From an uncultured Clostridia bacterium (GTDB taxonomy: Bacteria > Bacillota > Clostridia > Monoglobales > Firm-18), in NCBI GenBank assembly GCA_937914775.1, contig CALDNB010000236.1, positions 1 through 12,349 of the forward strand: a DNA stretch of 12,349 nucleotides. Direction: 5' to 3'. The notes beneath the pieces are model-generated. The model did no database searches. It saw only the letters and a program-made list of their open reading frames with translations, and had not been told where the DNA came from. Each line of letters begins with the position of its first letter. The first letter of the stretch is position 1. The translations under genes and the position numbers were made by a program. Of this stretch, positions 1-7,267 are shown one piece after another.

Positions 1-51
1 GGCTCACATTCGGGCCCCGGAACACTTGCCGTATTCTTCTTGTCAAAGTAG
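1..51 (+). CDS. C-terminal end of a probable DegV-family protein (partial)
   Basis: Frame 1 is open from the first base of the window and ends at TAG (49-51). The 16 visible residues read GSHSGPGTLAVFFLSK. A glycine-rich H-x-GPG-x-L/I ending followed by a short hydrophobic run is typical of the C-terminus of DegV (EDD-fold, fatty-acid-binding) proteins and of DAK2/DegV fusions. A terminator hairpin starts about 40 bases after the stop, which fits a real gene end. Only the tail is visible, so the family call rests on one motif and the rest of the protein cannot be described. Confidence 0.5.
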   Translation, partial: GSHSGPGTLAVFFLSK

Positions 52-83
52 AATAAAAGGGATGTTAAAATTGCCCAGAACGT

Positions 84-126
84 AAAAATAAACGGAAACA
101 TTGTTTGATGTTTCCGTTTTTGTTTT
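84..126. terminator. Bidirectional intrinsic terminator between the DegV-like gene and the GH172 gene
   Basis: A perfect 12-bp stem (AAACGGAAACAT at 90-101, ATGTTTCCGTTT at 108-119) with a 6-base loop is followed on the plus strand by a T-rich tract (117-127). On the minus strand the stem is followed by a shorter run, ATTTTTA. It lies just after the minus-strand GH172 stop (127-129) and 38 bases after the plus-strand stop at 51, so it can serve both convergent genes. The plus-strand tail is the stronger one. Confidence 0.8.
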
Positions 127-1176
127 TCATATTATTTCCAACTCGTCTGCTGACGGTAGTTTTGGAAAAGCATTACTTATACTGTCCTGATACCAGAAAG
201 CAACGGAAGAAATATCATCCTGCAAAGGCAGATAGCGTCCGTCGCTTCTCCAACCTAATGCCTGAATTGTCACTTTAATGTCTTTTTGGAAATAAATCGG
301 GTCTGTTATATGCCATCTGTAAAGAGAGAAACGTTGTTGGGAATTATAAAGTCCGTCAGGATGTATCACTTTTGAAAGACCTGCGTAAGGGGTACAAAAT
401 TCCCGATAATTTCCATTTACATCGAAATTATATGAACCGCAGAAATAGTCTTCCGTACCTGTTCCGCATATTGTGGGATACTTTTTGTCGCCGTCAAGGT
501 AAAATTTTATTTCGCCTTCACCCCACCATCCGTTGTTGTTTACGCCCCAGAACAAATATGTACCGACATAATGTCCGTTTCCTTTAACCTTGTCTAAAAT
601 TACATAATTTTCTTTGTAGGGAAGAGGATTTTGTCTTCTGAACTGTGCATGGAAGTATCCGAGCCCTTCCGTAAGTTCTCCCAAAACGTAATCAATCTGA
701 TAATATACTGTAATATTGTATGTGTAAATATTTTCAATTGTTATTCTGCAATTTTTATAAAAAGGCATATCCCAGTAACAATTGAAAGCCCTTTTGGGAT
801 TTACGCAAACGGGCAATGATGTAAGTTGTGCATAATTCTGGTATTCAGCGGAAGCAAAGAAGTCGCCGAGAGGCACTTCTACCGATGGAGTGTGACTGTT
901 GTCCCAATACATTCTTATTACGAGTTTTCTGTTTGGGGCACCGCCGTCTGTAATCCAAATGTGGTTTATAATACCGGGACCGTTAATGTTTGCTATCTCA
1001 AATGTTTCACCGGGTTTTATTACAACAGAGGGAGAGATTTTCCATCCTTGTCCCAAATCCCTGGCGGCGTTTTCGCCTGTGCCGTGTTTTGCCATTCCGC
1101 CTTTGCCTTTTTCACCGGAAAAGTTTTCAGCAGAAATTGACCTTGATTTAAAGCTTTGTATCTTTGATAAGAGCAT
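127..1176 (-). CDS. GH172 family glycoside hydrolase (DUF2961)
   Basis: The 349-residue protein matches the DUF2961 family, now glycoside hydrolase family 172, whose characterised members act on furanosides (alpha-D-fructofuranosidase/difructose dianhydride I synthase and D-arabinofuranosidases). Visible family blocks are GPGIINHIWIT (66-76), WDNSHTPSVEVPLGDFF (91-107), CYWDMPF (133-139), WWGEGEIKFYLDGD (217-230), GTGTEDYF (238-245), YRWHITDPIYF (286-296) and a C-terminal DDISSVAFWYQ (320-330). The acidic residues E220, E222 and E242 in the two central blocks are the natural candidates for catalysis. There is no signal peptide or membrane segment, so it should be cytoplasmic and act on imported oligosaccharides; the natural substrate cannot be read from sequence. 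The ATG at 1174-1176 has an AAGGAGG (1186-1192) 9 bases upstream. It is divergent from an AraC-type regulator, its likely controller. No transporter lies in the window. Confidence 0.88.
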   Translation of the reverse strand: MLLSKIQSFKSRSISAENFSGEKGKGGMAKHGTGENAARDLGQGWKISPSVVIKPGETFEIANINGPGIINHIWITDGGAPNRKLVIRMYWDNSHTPSVEVPLGDFFASAEYQNYAQLTSLPVCVNPKRAFNCYWDMPFYKNCRITIENIYTYNITVYYQIDYVLGELTEGLGYFHAQFRRQNPLPYKENYVILDKVKGNGHYVGTYLFWGVNNNGWWGEGEIKFYLDGDKKYPTICGTGTEDYFCGSYNFDVNGNYREFCTPYAGLSKVIHPDGLYNSQQRFSLYRWHITDPIYFQKDIKVTIQALGWRSDGRYLPLQDDISSVAFWYQDSISNAFPKLPSADELEII

Positions 1177-1190
1177 ATTGTTAAACCTCC

Positions 1191-1219
1191 TTGAAACATA
1201 TTTAATATTATGCTATAAT
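1191..1219 (+). promoter_or_regulatory. Promoter of the AraC-family regulator
   Basis: TTGAAA (1191-1196), a 17-bp spacer and a perfect TATAAT (1214-1219) form a near-consensus sigma-A promoter. The start would be near 1226, giving a leader of about 84 bases before the TTG at 1310. It shares DNA with the GH172 promoter, and its -35 touches the GH172 ribosome binding site. Confidence 0.7.
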
Positions 1220-1232
1220 TGTAGCGTGTCAA
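1205..1232 (-). promoter_or_regulatory. Promoter of the GH172 gene
   Basis: On the minus strand a perfect -35 TTGACA (1232-1227) is followed after 16 bp by TAATAT (1210-1205), a 4/6 match to the -10 consensus. Transcription would start near 1198, leaving a leader of about 20 bases that holds the AAGGAGG. The slightly short spacer and imperfect -10 suit a promoter that needs an activator. It overlaps the oppositely directed AraC promoter. Confidence 0.65.
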
Positions 1233-1234
1233 GG

Positions 1235-1267
1235 CGAATTATAAAATATCAATGTTAGCCGAATTAT
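1235..1267. promoter_or_regulatory. Direct repeat, possible regulator site upstream of the GH172 promoter
   Basis: CGAATTAT occurs twice in the same orientation, at 1235-1242 and 1260-1267, 25 bp apart. Relative to the GH172 promoter the copies begin just beyond the -35 and extend to about -70, where AraC-type activators usually bind direct half-sites. Their usual half-site spacing is about 21 bp, so the 25 bp seen here is not an exact fit. Binding is inferred only. Confidence 0.35.
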
Positions 1268-1294
1268 TTGTCATTTATTGACTTTGTTAATCGC

Positions 1295-1312
1295 AGAGGA
1301 GGCGGTATTTTG
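1295..1312 (+). promoter_or_regulatory. Ribosome binding site that sets the AraC start at TTG 1310
   Basis: AGAGGAGG (1295-1302), a near-perfect anti-16S match, precedes the TTG by 7 bases. It sits inside the reading frame that would begin at TTG 1268, so that longer frame is probably not the translated form. Confidence 0.8.
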
Positions 1313-2191
1313 AACATAAACGAATTTTCTCCATACATAAGAGTGGCAATGTTTTCAGTGCTTACTCCTCCGTTTAAAATAAGCAAACGGGTAATATATG
1401 ATTATGAAATTATCCTTGTAACTAACGGAAAGTGTAAAATTACGGTAGATAGCACGGCATATTTCTGCAAGAAAAACGATGTAGTGTTTTTAAGACCCGG
1501 GGTACCGCACGAATTTGAAAGTGTTGACAACTGTGATTTTTTTCAGCCGCATATTCACTTTGATGTTTCATATGACGGTAAAAGCAATATGCGGAGTGTA
1601 TCTTTTAAACCGAAAGAAAAAATGTCACAAGACGAGTTGAATCTTATTCAGGATGATGTGTTTAAAGATATATTTATTCCCTGTGTTTTCTCGCCGCAAC
1701 ATCCCGACCAGATTAAAAAAATATTTTTCGACATAATTGAAATATTCCAAAAAAAATCATACAATTACGAACTGTTGTATAAGGCGAAAATGTTAGAATT
1801 AATCCATTGCATTTTAACACAGTTTGACAGCAACAAAGGAACTAAATCAGACGTAATATTAAATCCCGTTATAGCGGCAAAAGAATATATAGACAGTAAT
1901 TACCTTTCCAACATAACATTAGACGGTCTTTCAAAACAGTTTTATATTAACAAATATACGTTGATGCGGAAATTTAAAGTTATGTATAAACAAAACATAA
2001 TAGAATACTACCGAAATAAACGTATTGAATATGTTAAAAATGCTTTGATGACTACCACGCTTTCTATTACCTGCTTATCCGAAAAACTGAATTTTTATGA
2101 TATTTATTCTTTTAGCAGGTTTTTTAAAACGTACGCGGGGTGTGCTCCCACACAGTACAGAAAAAAATTATCAGCACAAAAAAAAGACTGA
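1310..2191 (+). CDS. AraC-family transcriptional regulator (cupin sensor plus HTH)
   Basis: The protein has 293 residues from the TTG at 1310-1312. That start is chosen because AGAGGAGG (1295-1302) lies exactly 7 bases upstream; an in-frame TTG at 1268 would add 14 residues but has no ribosome binding site. Residues about 15-90 form an AraC-type cupin ligand domain, with YEIILVTNGKCKITVD and a LRPGVPHEFE turn (61-70). Residues about 185-287 carry two helix-turn-helix motifs, ending in the family signature FSRFFKTYAGCAPTQYRKK (268-286). Such proteins usually sense a sugar and activate a neighbouring catabolic gene, here the divergent GH172 hydrolase; the ligand is unknown. The gene looks more A-rich, with long A runs, than the operon downstream (impression, not computed). 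Its TGA lies inside the stem of the terminator. Confidence 0.9.
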   Translation: MNINEFSPYIRVAMFSVLTPPFKISKRVIYDYEIILVTNGKCKITVDSTAYFCKKNDVVFLRPGVPHEFESVDNCDFFQPHIHFDVSYDGKSNMRSVSFKPKEKMSQDELNLIQDDVFKDIFIPCVFSPQHPDQIKKIFFDIIEIFQKKSYNYELLYKAKMLELIHCILTQFDSNKGTKSDVILNPVIAAKEYIDSNYLSNITLDGLSKQFYINKYTLMRKFKVMYKQNIIEYYRNKRIEYVKNALMTTTLSITCLSEKLNFYDIYSFSRFFKTYAGCAPTQYRKKLSAQKKD

Positions 2192-2213
2192 ACTTGTTCA
2201 GTCTTTTTTGTTT
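2180..2213. terminator. Bidirectional terminator between the AraC gene and metY
   Basis: AAGACTGAA (2184-2192) pairs with TTCAGTCTT (2197-2205) around a 4-base loop. T6-G-T5 follows on the plus strand, and a long A run precedes the stem, giving a T tract on the minus strand. It closes both the AraC gene, whose TGA (2189-2191) is in the left arm, and the seven-gene operon ending at 2214. The whole gap between the convergent genes is 22 bases. The stem core recurs after secF. Confidence 0.88.
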
Positions 2214-3470
2214 TTATAAATTATTTAGTGCCTGTTCTATATCAGCAATAATATCATCAACATACTCAAGGCCTATTGACATTCTGATTAAATCAGGAGT
2301 AATACCGCAGTCCTTAAGTTGCTGGTCTGTAAGTTGTCTGTGAGTTGTACTTGCAGGGTGTAAAACACCTGTTCTTACGTCTGCAACGTGAACAACGATT
2401 GCAGCAAGTTTTAAACTGTCCATAAATTTCATTGCCGCTTCCCTGCCGCCTTTTATTCCGTAAGAAATTACGCCGCTTGTGCCAAGAGGCAAATATTTGT
2501 CTGCAACGTCTTTGTCTTTGTAACTGTCAAGACCGGGATATTTTACCCATGCGATTTTGTCGTTCTTTTCAAGCCATTTTGCTACTTTTAAAGCGTTTTC
2601 GCAGTGTCTTTCCATTCTTACTGCCAAAGTTTCCATACCAAGTGATAATAAAAAGGCATTTTGAGGTGACATCATATTACCAAGGTCTCGCATCATCTGT
2701 ACTCTTGCTTTTACAATGTATGCAGATTTACCGAATGATTCTGTATAAATAATTCCGTGATAAGACTCGTCAGGTCTGGTGAATTCGGGGAACTTACCTC
2801 TTGTCCAGTCGAAATTGCCGCTATCAACAATAACACCGCCAAGGGCTACTGCGTGACCGTCTAAATATTTTGAAGTGGAGTGAACAATAATGTCTGCACC
2901 ATGTTCAAAAGGTCTGCAAAGGATAGGTGTTGCAAAGGTGTTATCTACAATAAAGGGAATTTCGTTTTTGTGGGCAACATTTGCGTAAGTTTCAAAATTC
3001 AGTACGTCAAGAGACGGATTTGATAATGTTTCTGCAAAAATTGCTTTTGTGTTAGGTCTTATTGCCTTCTGTAGTTCTTCTTCTGATGCAGTAGGAGAAA
3101 CGAAAGTAAACTCAATACTAATTTTTTTCATGGTAACTGCAAACAGGTTAAATGTTCCGCCGTAAATGGCACTTGAACTTACAATGTGGTCTCCGCTTCC
3201 GCAGATATTTAAAAGTGCAAGTGTTGTTGCAGAAGAAGTGCACATTGCACCTACGCCGCCCTCTAATGCTGCGATTTTCATTTCTGCCGCTTCAACAGTA
3301 GGGTTTGAAAGGCGGGTATAAAAGTGTCCTGTTGCTTTTAAATCAAATAAATCGCCTACTGTTTCGCTTGAATCGTATTTGTACGTTGTACTTTGTGCTA
3401 TAGGCACTACTCTCGGCTCCCCGTTTTTAGGTTTAAAGCCTTCCTGAATTGTTTTTGTGTTAATGTGCAT
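2214..3470 (-). CDS. metY: O-acetylhomoserine aminocarboxypropyltransferase (sulfhydrylase), PLP-dependent
   Basis: This is a Cys/Met-metabolism PLP enzyme of 418 residues, close to the usual MetY length of about 425 and longer than MetB or MetC (about 380). The expected role is formation of homocysteine (or methionine) from O-acetylhomoserine and sulfide (or methanethiol) in the cytoplasm. Visible are the phosphate-site FYTRLSNPT (50-58), Y103 in AIYGGT, the cofactor-nitrogen Asp D176 in VDNTFATP and the Schiff-base lysine K201 in HSTSKYLDGH. The MetY-type HPASTTHRQL lies near the C-terminus. The ATG is 5 bases after the protease stop, with GAGG (3479-3482) beside that stop, implying coupled translation. 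It is the last gene of the operon, and no methionine-responsive leader is present. A related Cys/Met-family activity such as gamma-elimination cannot be fully excluded. Confidence 0.9.
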   Translation of the reverse strand: MHINTKTIQEGFKPKNGEPRVVPIAQSTTYKYDSSETVGDLFDLKATGHFYTRLSNPTVEAAEMKIAALEGGVGAMCTSSATTLALLNICGSGDHIVSSSAIYGGTFNLFAVTMKKISIEFTFVSPTASEEELQKAIRPNTKAIFAETLSNPSLDVLNFETYANVAHKNEIPFIVDNTFATPILCRPFEHGADIIVHSTSKYLDGHAVALGGVIVDSGNFDWTRGKFPEFTRPDESYHGIIYTESFGKSAYIVKARVQMMRDLGNMMSPQNAFLLSLGMETLAVRMERHCENALKVAKWLEKNDKIAWVKYPGLDSYKDKDVADKYLPLGTSGVISYGIKGGREAAMKFMDSLKLAAIVVHVADVRTGVLHPASTTHRQLTDQQLKDCGITPDLIRMSIGLEYVDDIIADIEQALNNL

Positions 3471-3475
3471 TTTTG

Positions 3476-4879
3476 TTACCTCATTTCATATATAAGTTCT
3501 GTTGCTTTTTCAAGTTGTTTATCTATTATTTTTGTTGCTTCCTGTGCCATTTCCAGTATTTTGGTTTGTGTTGTAATGTCGCAAACGCCGTAGGGGTAAA
3601 GCCCTGTAGCACTCTGGAACAGTTTTACTGCCTCAAACATTTCGTCATCATATAAGTCGTCCTTTTCACGGAAACTAAAGCCCAATACTTCAAGATATTG
3701 TTTAAGGACTTGTCCCTGCTCTGTTTGGTCACCGATGTTTAAAACTTTTTCTTTTGTGATTTCGGGGAATTCTGTTAAATCAACAGGAACTTCAACGTTT
3801 TCTACAAAGTAATCAGGGGTGATACCTACACCGTGAATATTGGTGCCGTCAGGCAGGTTGTACTGCGCAATTGTAAGCCACAAACCATCGCCGTTTGGCA
3901 AAGTATGTGAACTTTGTACCGTGCCTTTGCCAAAAGAGGTTGTTCCCACAACCTTACCTGCTTTGTTTTTCTTTATGGCTCCTGTAACTACCTCGGAGGC
4001 TGATGCAGAATATTCATTTACTAATACAACCACTTTAAAACGGTCAAAATCACCTGCAGCGTAGTAGGTATAGTCGTTTTCTTCGCCCGGGAAATCTTCC
4101 GTAACAAGAGGTTTGCCCTCAGGAACAAAGAAGTTTGCAATGTTTACTGCACTTATAAGATACCCGCCGGGGTTGTTTCTTAAGTCAAGTATTATCTTGT
4201 CAACTCCCACGGCAGCAAGACGAATCATTGCAGTCTGGAATTCCTTGTAGGTGTTGGCGGCAAAAGAGTCAATTTTTATATATCCGCTGTTGTTCTTTTC
4301 TAATTTTTTATATGTAACTGTTTCTAAGTTTATTGTTGCACGGACTATTTTAAAGTCCATTATTTTACCGTTTCGTTCTATCTGCAGATTTACGGTTGTT
4401 CCTTTTGGTCCTCTTATAAGTTTAACCACGTCCTCTACAACGTTACCGAAAACCGGTACTCCGTTAACGTTTACGATAACGTCACCTGCTTTTAAACCGC
4501 TTACAATTGCAGGGGAGTTTTTTACAACCTCAGTAATGGTGGGCTTCCCGTTCTGTACCTGAATCATAGCGCCTATTCCCGAAATCTCCATTGTAACATC
4601 TTCAAGGCGTGATTCGTACTCTTCTTTAGTTAAATAATAGGAATTTTCATCAAGGGCTTCGTAGGCACCCTTTGATAAAACACCAAGCATTTCGGGGTTG
4701 TTTTCAAGAAGATAGTTAATTGCGGACTCCATAAGTTGTTCTTTTGTAATCCCGAAGTGGTAATACTGCTCCGTCATGTCTAAAGTTTCGTTAAATATTT
4801 CAGATGCAGTTGGTTCTGCGCCGTAAACTGCCCCCGAAAGAATTATAAAGCATAATAATAAGGAAATCAGTTTTTTCAT
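3476..4879 (-). CDS. S41 C-terminal processing protease with PDZ and peptidoglycan-binding domains
   Basis: The 467-residue precursor starts with a Sec signal peptide (KK, then a hydrophobic stretch 4-20, likely cut near AVYGA/EP). A helical N-terminal region (24-98) is followed by a PDZ domain (about 99-180, with GIGAMIQ and SGLKAGDVIVNVNG). The S41 core comes next, with LDLRNNPGG (231-239) and the catalytic set S293 in SASASE, K318 in SFGKGTVQ and Q322. The spacing 25 and 4 equals that of the Ser-Lys-Gln triad of B. subtilis CtpB, so the enzyme should be active. Residues about 383-442 resemble a PG_binding_1 domain (YLEVLGF, EAVKLFQSATGL, T-rich end), which would hold it at the wall. It would cleave C-termini of exported proteins; the target is unknown. 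It starts 1 base after the stop of the SLH-like gene, with its AAGGGAG inside the end of that gene. Confidence 0.92.
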   Translation of the reverse strand: MKKLISLLLCFIILSGAVYGAEPTASEIFNETLDMTEQYYHFGITKEQLMESAINYLLENNPEMLGVLSKGAYEALDENSYYLTKEEYESRLEDVTMEISGIGAMIQVQNGKPTITEVVKNSPAIVSGLKAGDVIVNVNGVPVFGNVVEDVVKLIRGPKGTTVNLQIERNGKIMDFKIVRATINLETVTYKKLEKNNSGYIKIDSFAANTYKEFQTAMIRLAAVGVDKIILDLRNNPGGYLISAVNIANFFVPEGKPLVTEDFPGEENDYTYYAAGDFDRFKVVVLVNEYSASASEVVTGAIKKNKAGKVVGTTSFGKGTVQSSHTLPNGDGLWLTIAQYNLPDGTNIHGVGITPDYFVENVEVPVDLTEFPEITKEKVLNIGDQTEQGQVLKQYLEVLGFSFREKDDLYDDEMFEAVKLFQSATGLYPYGVCDITTQTKILEMAQEATKIIDKQLEKATELIYEMR

Positions 4880-4880
4880 A

Positions 4881-5591
4881 TTACTCTCCCTTCCTTATGG
4901 CATAAATTTTTGATATGTGTGTAAAACTGTCAGCATATATATACATTGTTTTGTCAATGTACTGTTGGTTTAACATATCACAGTCAAGGTCAAAACCGCT
5001 GTATTCACCGATTAGCAATCTGTCATCAAAGTTTGCTTTTATCCATTGTCCCATTGAGTAGCGGTAAATATCGTAAAACGACGCTCCGCCGTTGTCTGCA
5101 ATAAATAATTTTGCTTTGTATAATACAGGTCTTATCAGGTCTCCTGTAGGCATAACTGCAACACAAATGTTGTTTTCTATTACCGCCGTGTAGTATTCCC
5201 CTGACTTTAATTCGCACATTTTGTAGGTGCTGTCTGTAATTTCTGCCATATCAATAGTGCCGTTGTATTTTTCGGTAACTACCTTGTACTTTCCGCTTTT
5301 TATAGCGTAACTTGTAACGCCGTTTATAAGGGGGGACAAGTCTTCGCTGTCAAGATTTAATACTCCGTTTTTTGGAATAAGTACTCCGCCTTTTAAAGCA
5401 GTCATAACAAGAGGCTTGTCTGCCTCGTCTATAAGACGGTAGTTTTTGCACTTTGATAACACCTTTGCATCTTGTGATGCAGGTATGTCAAAGGCACTTA
5501 TAACTTCCAGAGTTGCTTCACGTACCGTTTTTGCACTTGCGCATATTGGCACTGCTAAAAGCAATATAACCATAAGTAATAATTTTTTCAT
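4881..5591 (-). CDS. Secreted protein of unknown function with an SLH-like N-terminal region
   Basis: I do not recognise this 236-residue protein as a named family. It begins with a clear signal peptide (KK, hydrophobic 4-15, cleavage likely after CASA at 20). Residues about 24-95 loosely follow the S-layer homology pattern: a helix (REATLEVISAF), a short D/E-rich loop, a helix ending in ALKGGVLIPKNG, then a 'L-S-E-L' helix (DSEDLSPLINGV). The match is partial and covers one repeat only, where true surface anchoring usually needs three. Residues 100-230 look beta-rich with several Tyr and four Cys (126, 143, 204 and one in the N-terminal half at 48), and have no motif I know. It has a GGAGAG site (5596-5601), starts 14 bases after argS and is followed after 1 base by the S41 protease. 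A shared job at the cell surface with the protease is inferred from that coupling. Confidence 0.75.
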   Translation of the reverse strand: MKKLLLMVILLLAVPICASAKTVREATLEVISAFDIPASQDAKVLSKCKNYRLIDEADKPLVMTALKGGVLIPKNGVLNLDSEDLSPLINGVTSYAIKSGKYKVVTEKYNGTIDMAEITDSTYKMCELKSGEYYTAVIENNICVAVMPTGDLIRPVLYKAKLFIADNGGASFYDIYRYSMGQWIKANFDDRLLIGEYSGFDLDCDMLNQQYIDKTMYIYADSFTHISKIYAIRKGE

Positions 5592-5605
5592 AGGACTCTC
5601 CGTTT

Positions 5606-7267
5606 TTACATTTTTTCAGGTGCGGATACTGCCAATAACCTTAAAACGTTAGAAAGGGTAATTCTCGCACAGTCAATTAATTTTAATCTTGCCTGTTTTA
5701 AATCGGTATCCTCTACGTTAACGTGACAGGCGTTGTAGAAAGAGTGAAATGCGGTTGCCAGATCTATTGCATAACGTGTAAGTCTTGCAGGTTCCAATGT
5801 TTCTGCTGATGCGGAAATTTCGTCAGGCAATTCTGCAATCTTTCTTAAAAGTTCGTGTTCTTCTTTGCATTTTAAAAGTTGTGTCTTTGTATTTTCTGAT
5901 TTTGGTACAACTACGCCCTGTTCCCCTAAAAACCTTATAATACTGCAAATACGGGCGTGAGCGTACTGAACGTAAAAGACAGGGTTGTCGTTATTTTGCT
6001 TAACCGCCAAGTCCAAATCGAAGTCAAAGTGGCTTCCTGCATTTCTCATATTGAAGAAAAATCTTGCAGCGTCTATGCCTATTTCTTCAAGCAAATCGTC
6101 TAATGTGATGGCTTTTCCTGAACGCTTTGACATTCTTGCAACTTCGCCGTTTCTTAAAAGTCTTACAAGTTGCATTAAAACTACTTCCAGTTTGTCCTTG
6201 TCAACACCAACTGCTTCCATGGCGGATTTCATACGGGCAACGTGTCCGTGGTGGTCTGCACCCCACACGTCTATTACCTTGTCAAAGCCACGTTTTACAA
6301 ATTTGTTTCTGTGGTACGCAATGTCCGCTGTGAAGTATGTAGGAAAACCGTTTGCTCTTACCAATACTTCGTCTTTGTCATCTTCACCGGGGCTTTTAAA
6401 CCATAGTGCTCCGTCTTTTTCGTAACAACTTCCGCTGTTCTTAAGTATTTCTATAGTTTCTTTTATGTCACCGTTTTCGTAAAGACTGCTTTCTTTAAAC
6501 CACACGTCGTAATTTATACGGTAGTTTTTTAAAGTTGCAATCATATTTTTCTCGTTAGTTACAAGGGAAAGTTTAACAAGGGCGTCTTTACGCTCCTGCT
6601 CGTCACAGTCAACGTAACTTTCGCCGTACTTGTCCTTAAATTCCTGGGCTCTTTCTATAATGTCGGCACCCTGATACCAGTCCTCGGAAAATTCTATTTC
6701 CTTTCCGCAAAGTTCAAGGTATCTTGCCTGAAGACTTTGTGCAAATTTCTCTATCTGGTTACCTGCGTCGTTTAGGTAAAATTCCCTTGTAACGTCGTAA
6801 CCTGCAAAATCAAGTACTGCCGCCATACTGTCGCCTAAAGCACCGCCTCTTGCGTTACCCATGTGCATAGGGCCTGTGGGATTTGCACTTACAAATTCCA
6901 CCATCACTTTTTTGCCCTGTCCATCGTTTACGCTTCCGTATCTTTCACCCATTGATTCAACATCTGCTATAACGTCATATAATCTGTTATCAGAAAGGTA
7001 GAAGTTTATAAAACCCGGACCTGCAACTTCTATTTTTTCTATGTATGTGTCTTTAAAGTCCATATCGGCTACAAGTTTTTCCGCAATCATACGGGGTGCC
7101 ATTTTTGCTTCCTTTGATAAAAGCATAGCAACATTGGCGGAAAAGTCACCGTTTGCTCTATCCTTTGGTACTTCAATTATGTAATTCGGCATACTGTAAC
7201 CGTTAGCCTCTACTGCGCCGTTAATTAACTGTGCAATCTGGTTTCTTACTTTCTGGTTTATACTCAT
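5606..7267 (-). CDS. argS: Arginyl-tRNA synthetase
   Basis: This class I enzyme charges tRNA-Arg with arginine using ATP. Its 553 residues match the usual bacterial length of about 550-580. Seen in order are an N-terminal Arg-tRNA-synthetase domain (about 1-90, with NGDFSANVAM and GPGFINFYL), the HIGH-type motif in SANPTGPMHMGN (128-138, HIGH written HMGN as is common in ArgRS), YLNDAGNQ (164-171), the WGADHHGHVARM block (335-346), the KMSKS-type RMSKRSG (378-384) and a DALR anticodon-binding domain to the C-terminus. The ATG overlaps the stop of the DUF1934 gene as ATGA (7264-7267), so translation is coupled. An AAAGGA lies about 10 bases upstream, within that gene. All key motifs are present. 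Confidence 0.97.
   Translation of the reverse strand: MSINQKVRNQIAQLINGAVEANGYSMPNYIIEVPKDRANGDFSANVAMLLSKEAKMAPRMIAEKLVADMDFKDTYIEKIEVAGPGFINFYLSDNRLYDVIADVESMGERYGSVNDGQGKKVMVEFVSANPTGPMHMGNARGGALGDSMAAVLDFAGYDVTREFYLNDAGNQIEKFAQSLQARYLELCGKEIEFSEDWYQGADIIERAQEFKDKYGESYVDCDEQERKDALVKLSLVTNEKNMIATLKNYRINYDVWFKESSLYENGDIKETIEILKNSGSCYEKDGALWFKSPGEDDKDEVLVRANGFPTYFTADIAYHRNKFVKRGFDKVIDVWGADHHGHVARMKSAMEAVGVDKDKLEVVLMQLVRLLRNGEVARMSKRSGKAITLDDLLEEIGIDAARFFFNMRNAGSHFDFDLDLAVKQNNDNPVFYVQYAHARICSIIRFLGEQGVVVPKSENTKTQLLKCKEEHELLRKIAELPDEISASAETLEPARLTRYAIDLATAFHSFYNACHVNVEDTDLKQARLKLIDCARITLSNVLRLLAVSAPEKM

Noticed and set aside
899..1258. Plus-strand open frame of 119 codons opposite the GH172 gene
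   Set aside because: It is antisense to well-conserved GH172 blocks and has no ribosome site or recognisable protein features.
5985..6425. Plus-strand open frame of 146 codons inside argS
   Set aside because: It lies opposite the conserved catalytic core of argS, with Ser/Leu-rich low-information translation typical of antisense shadows.
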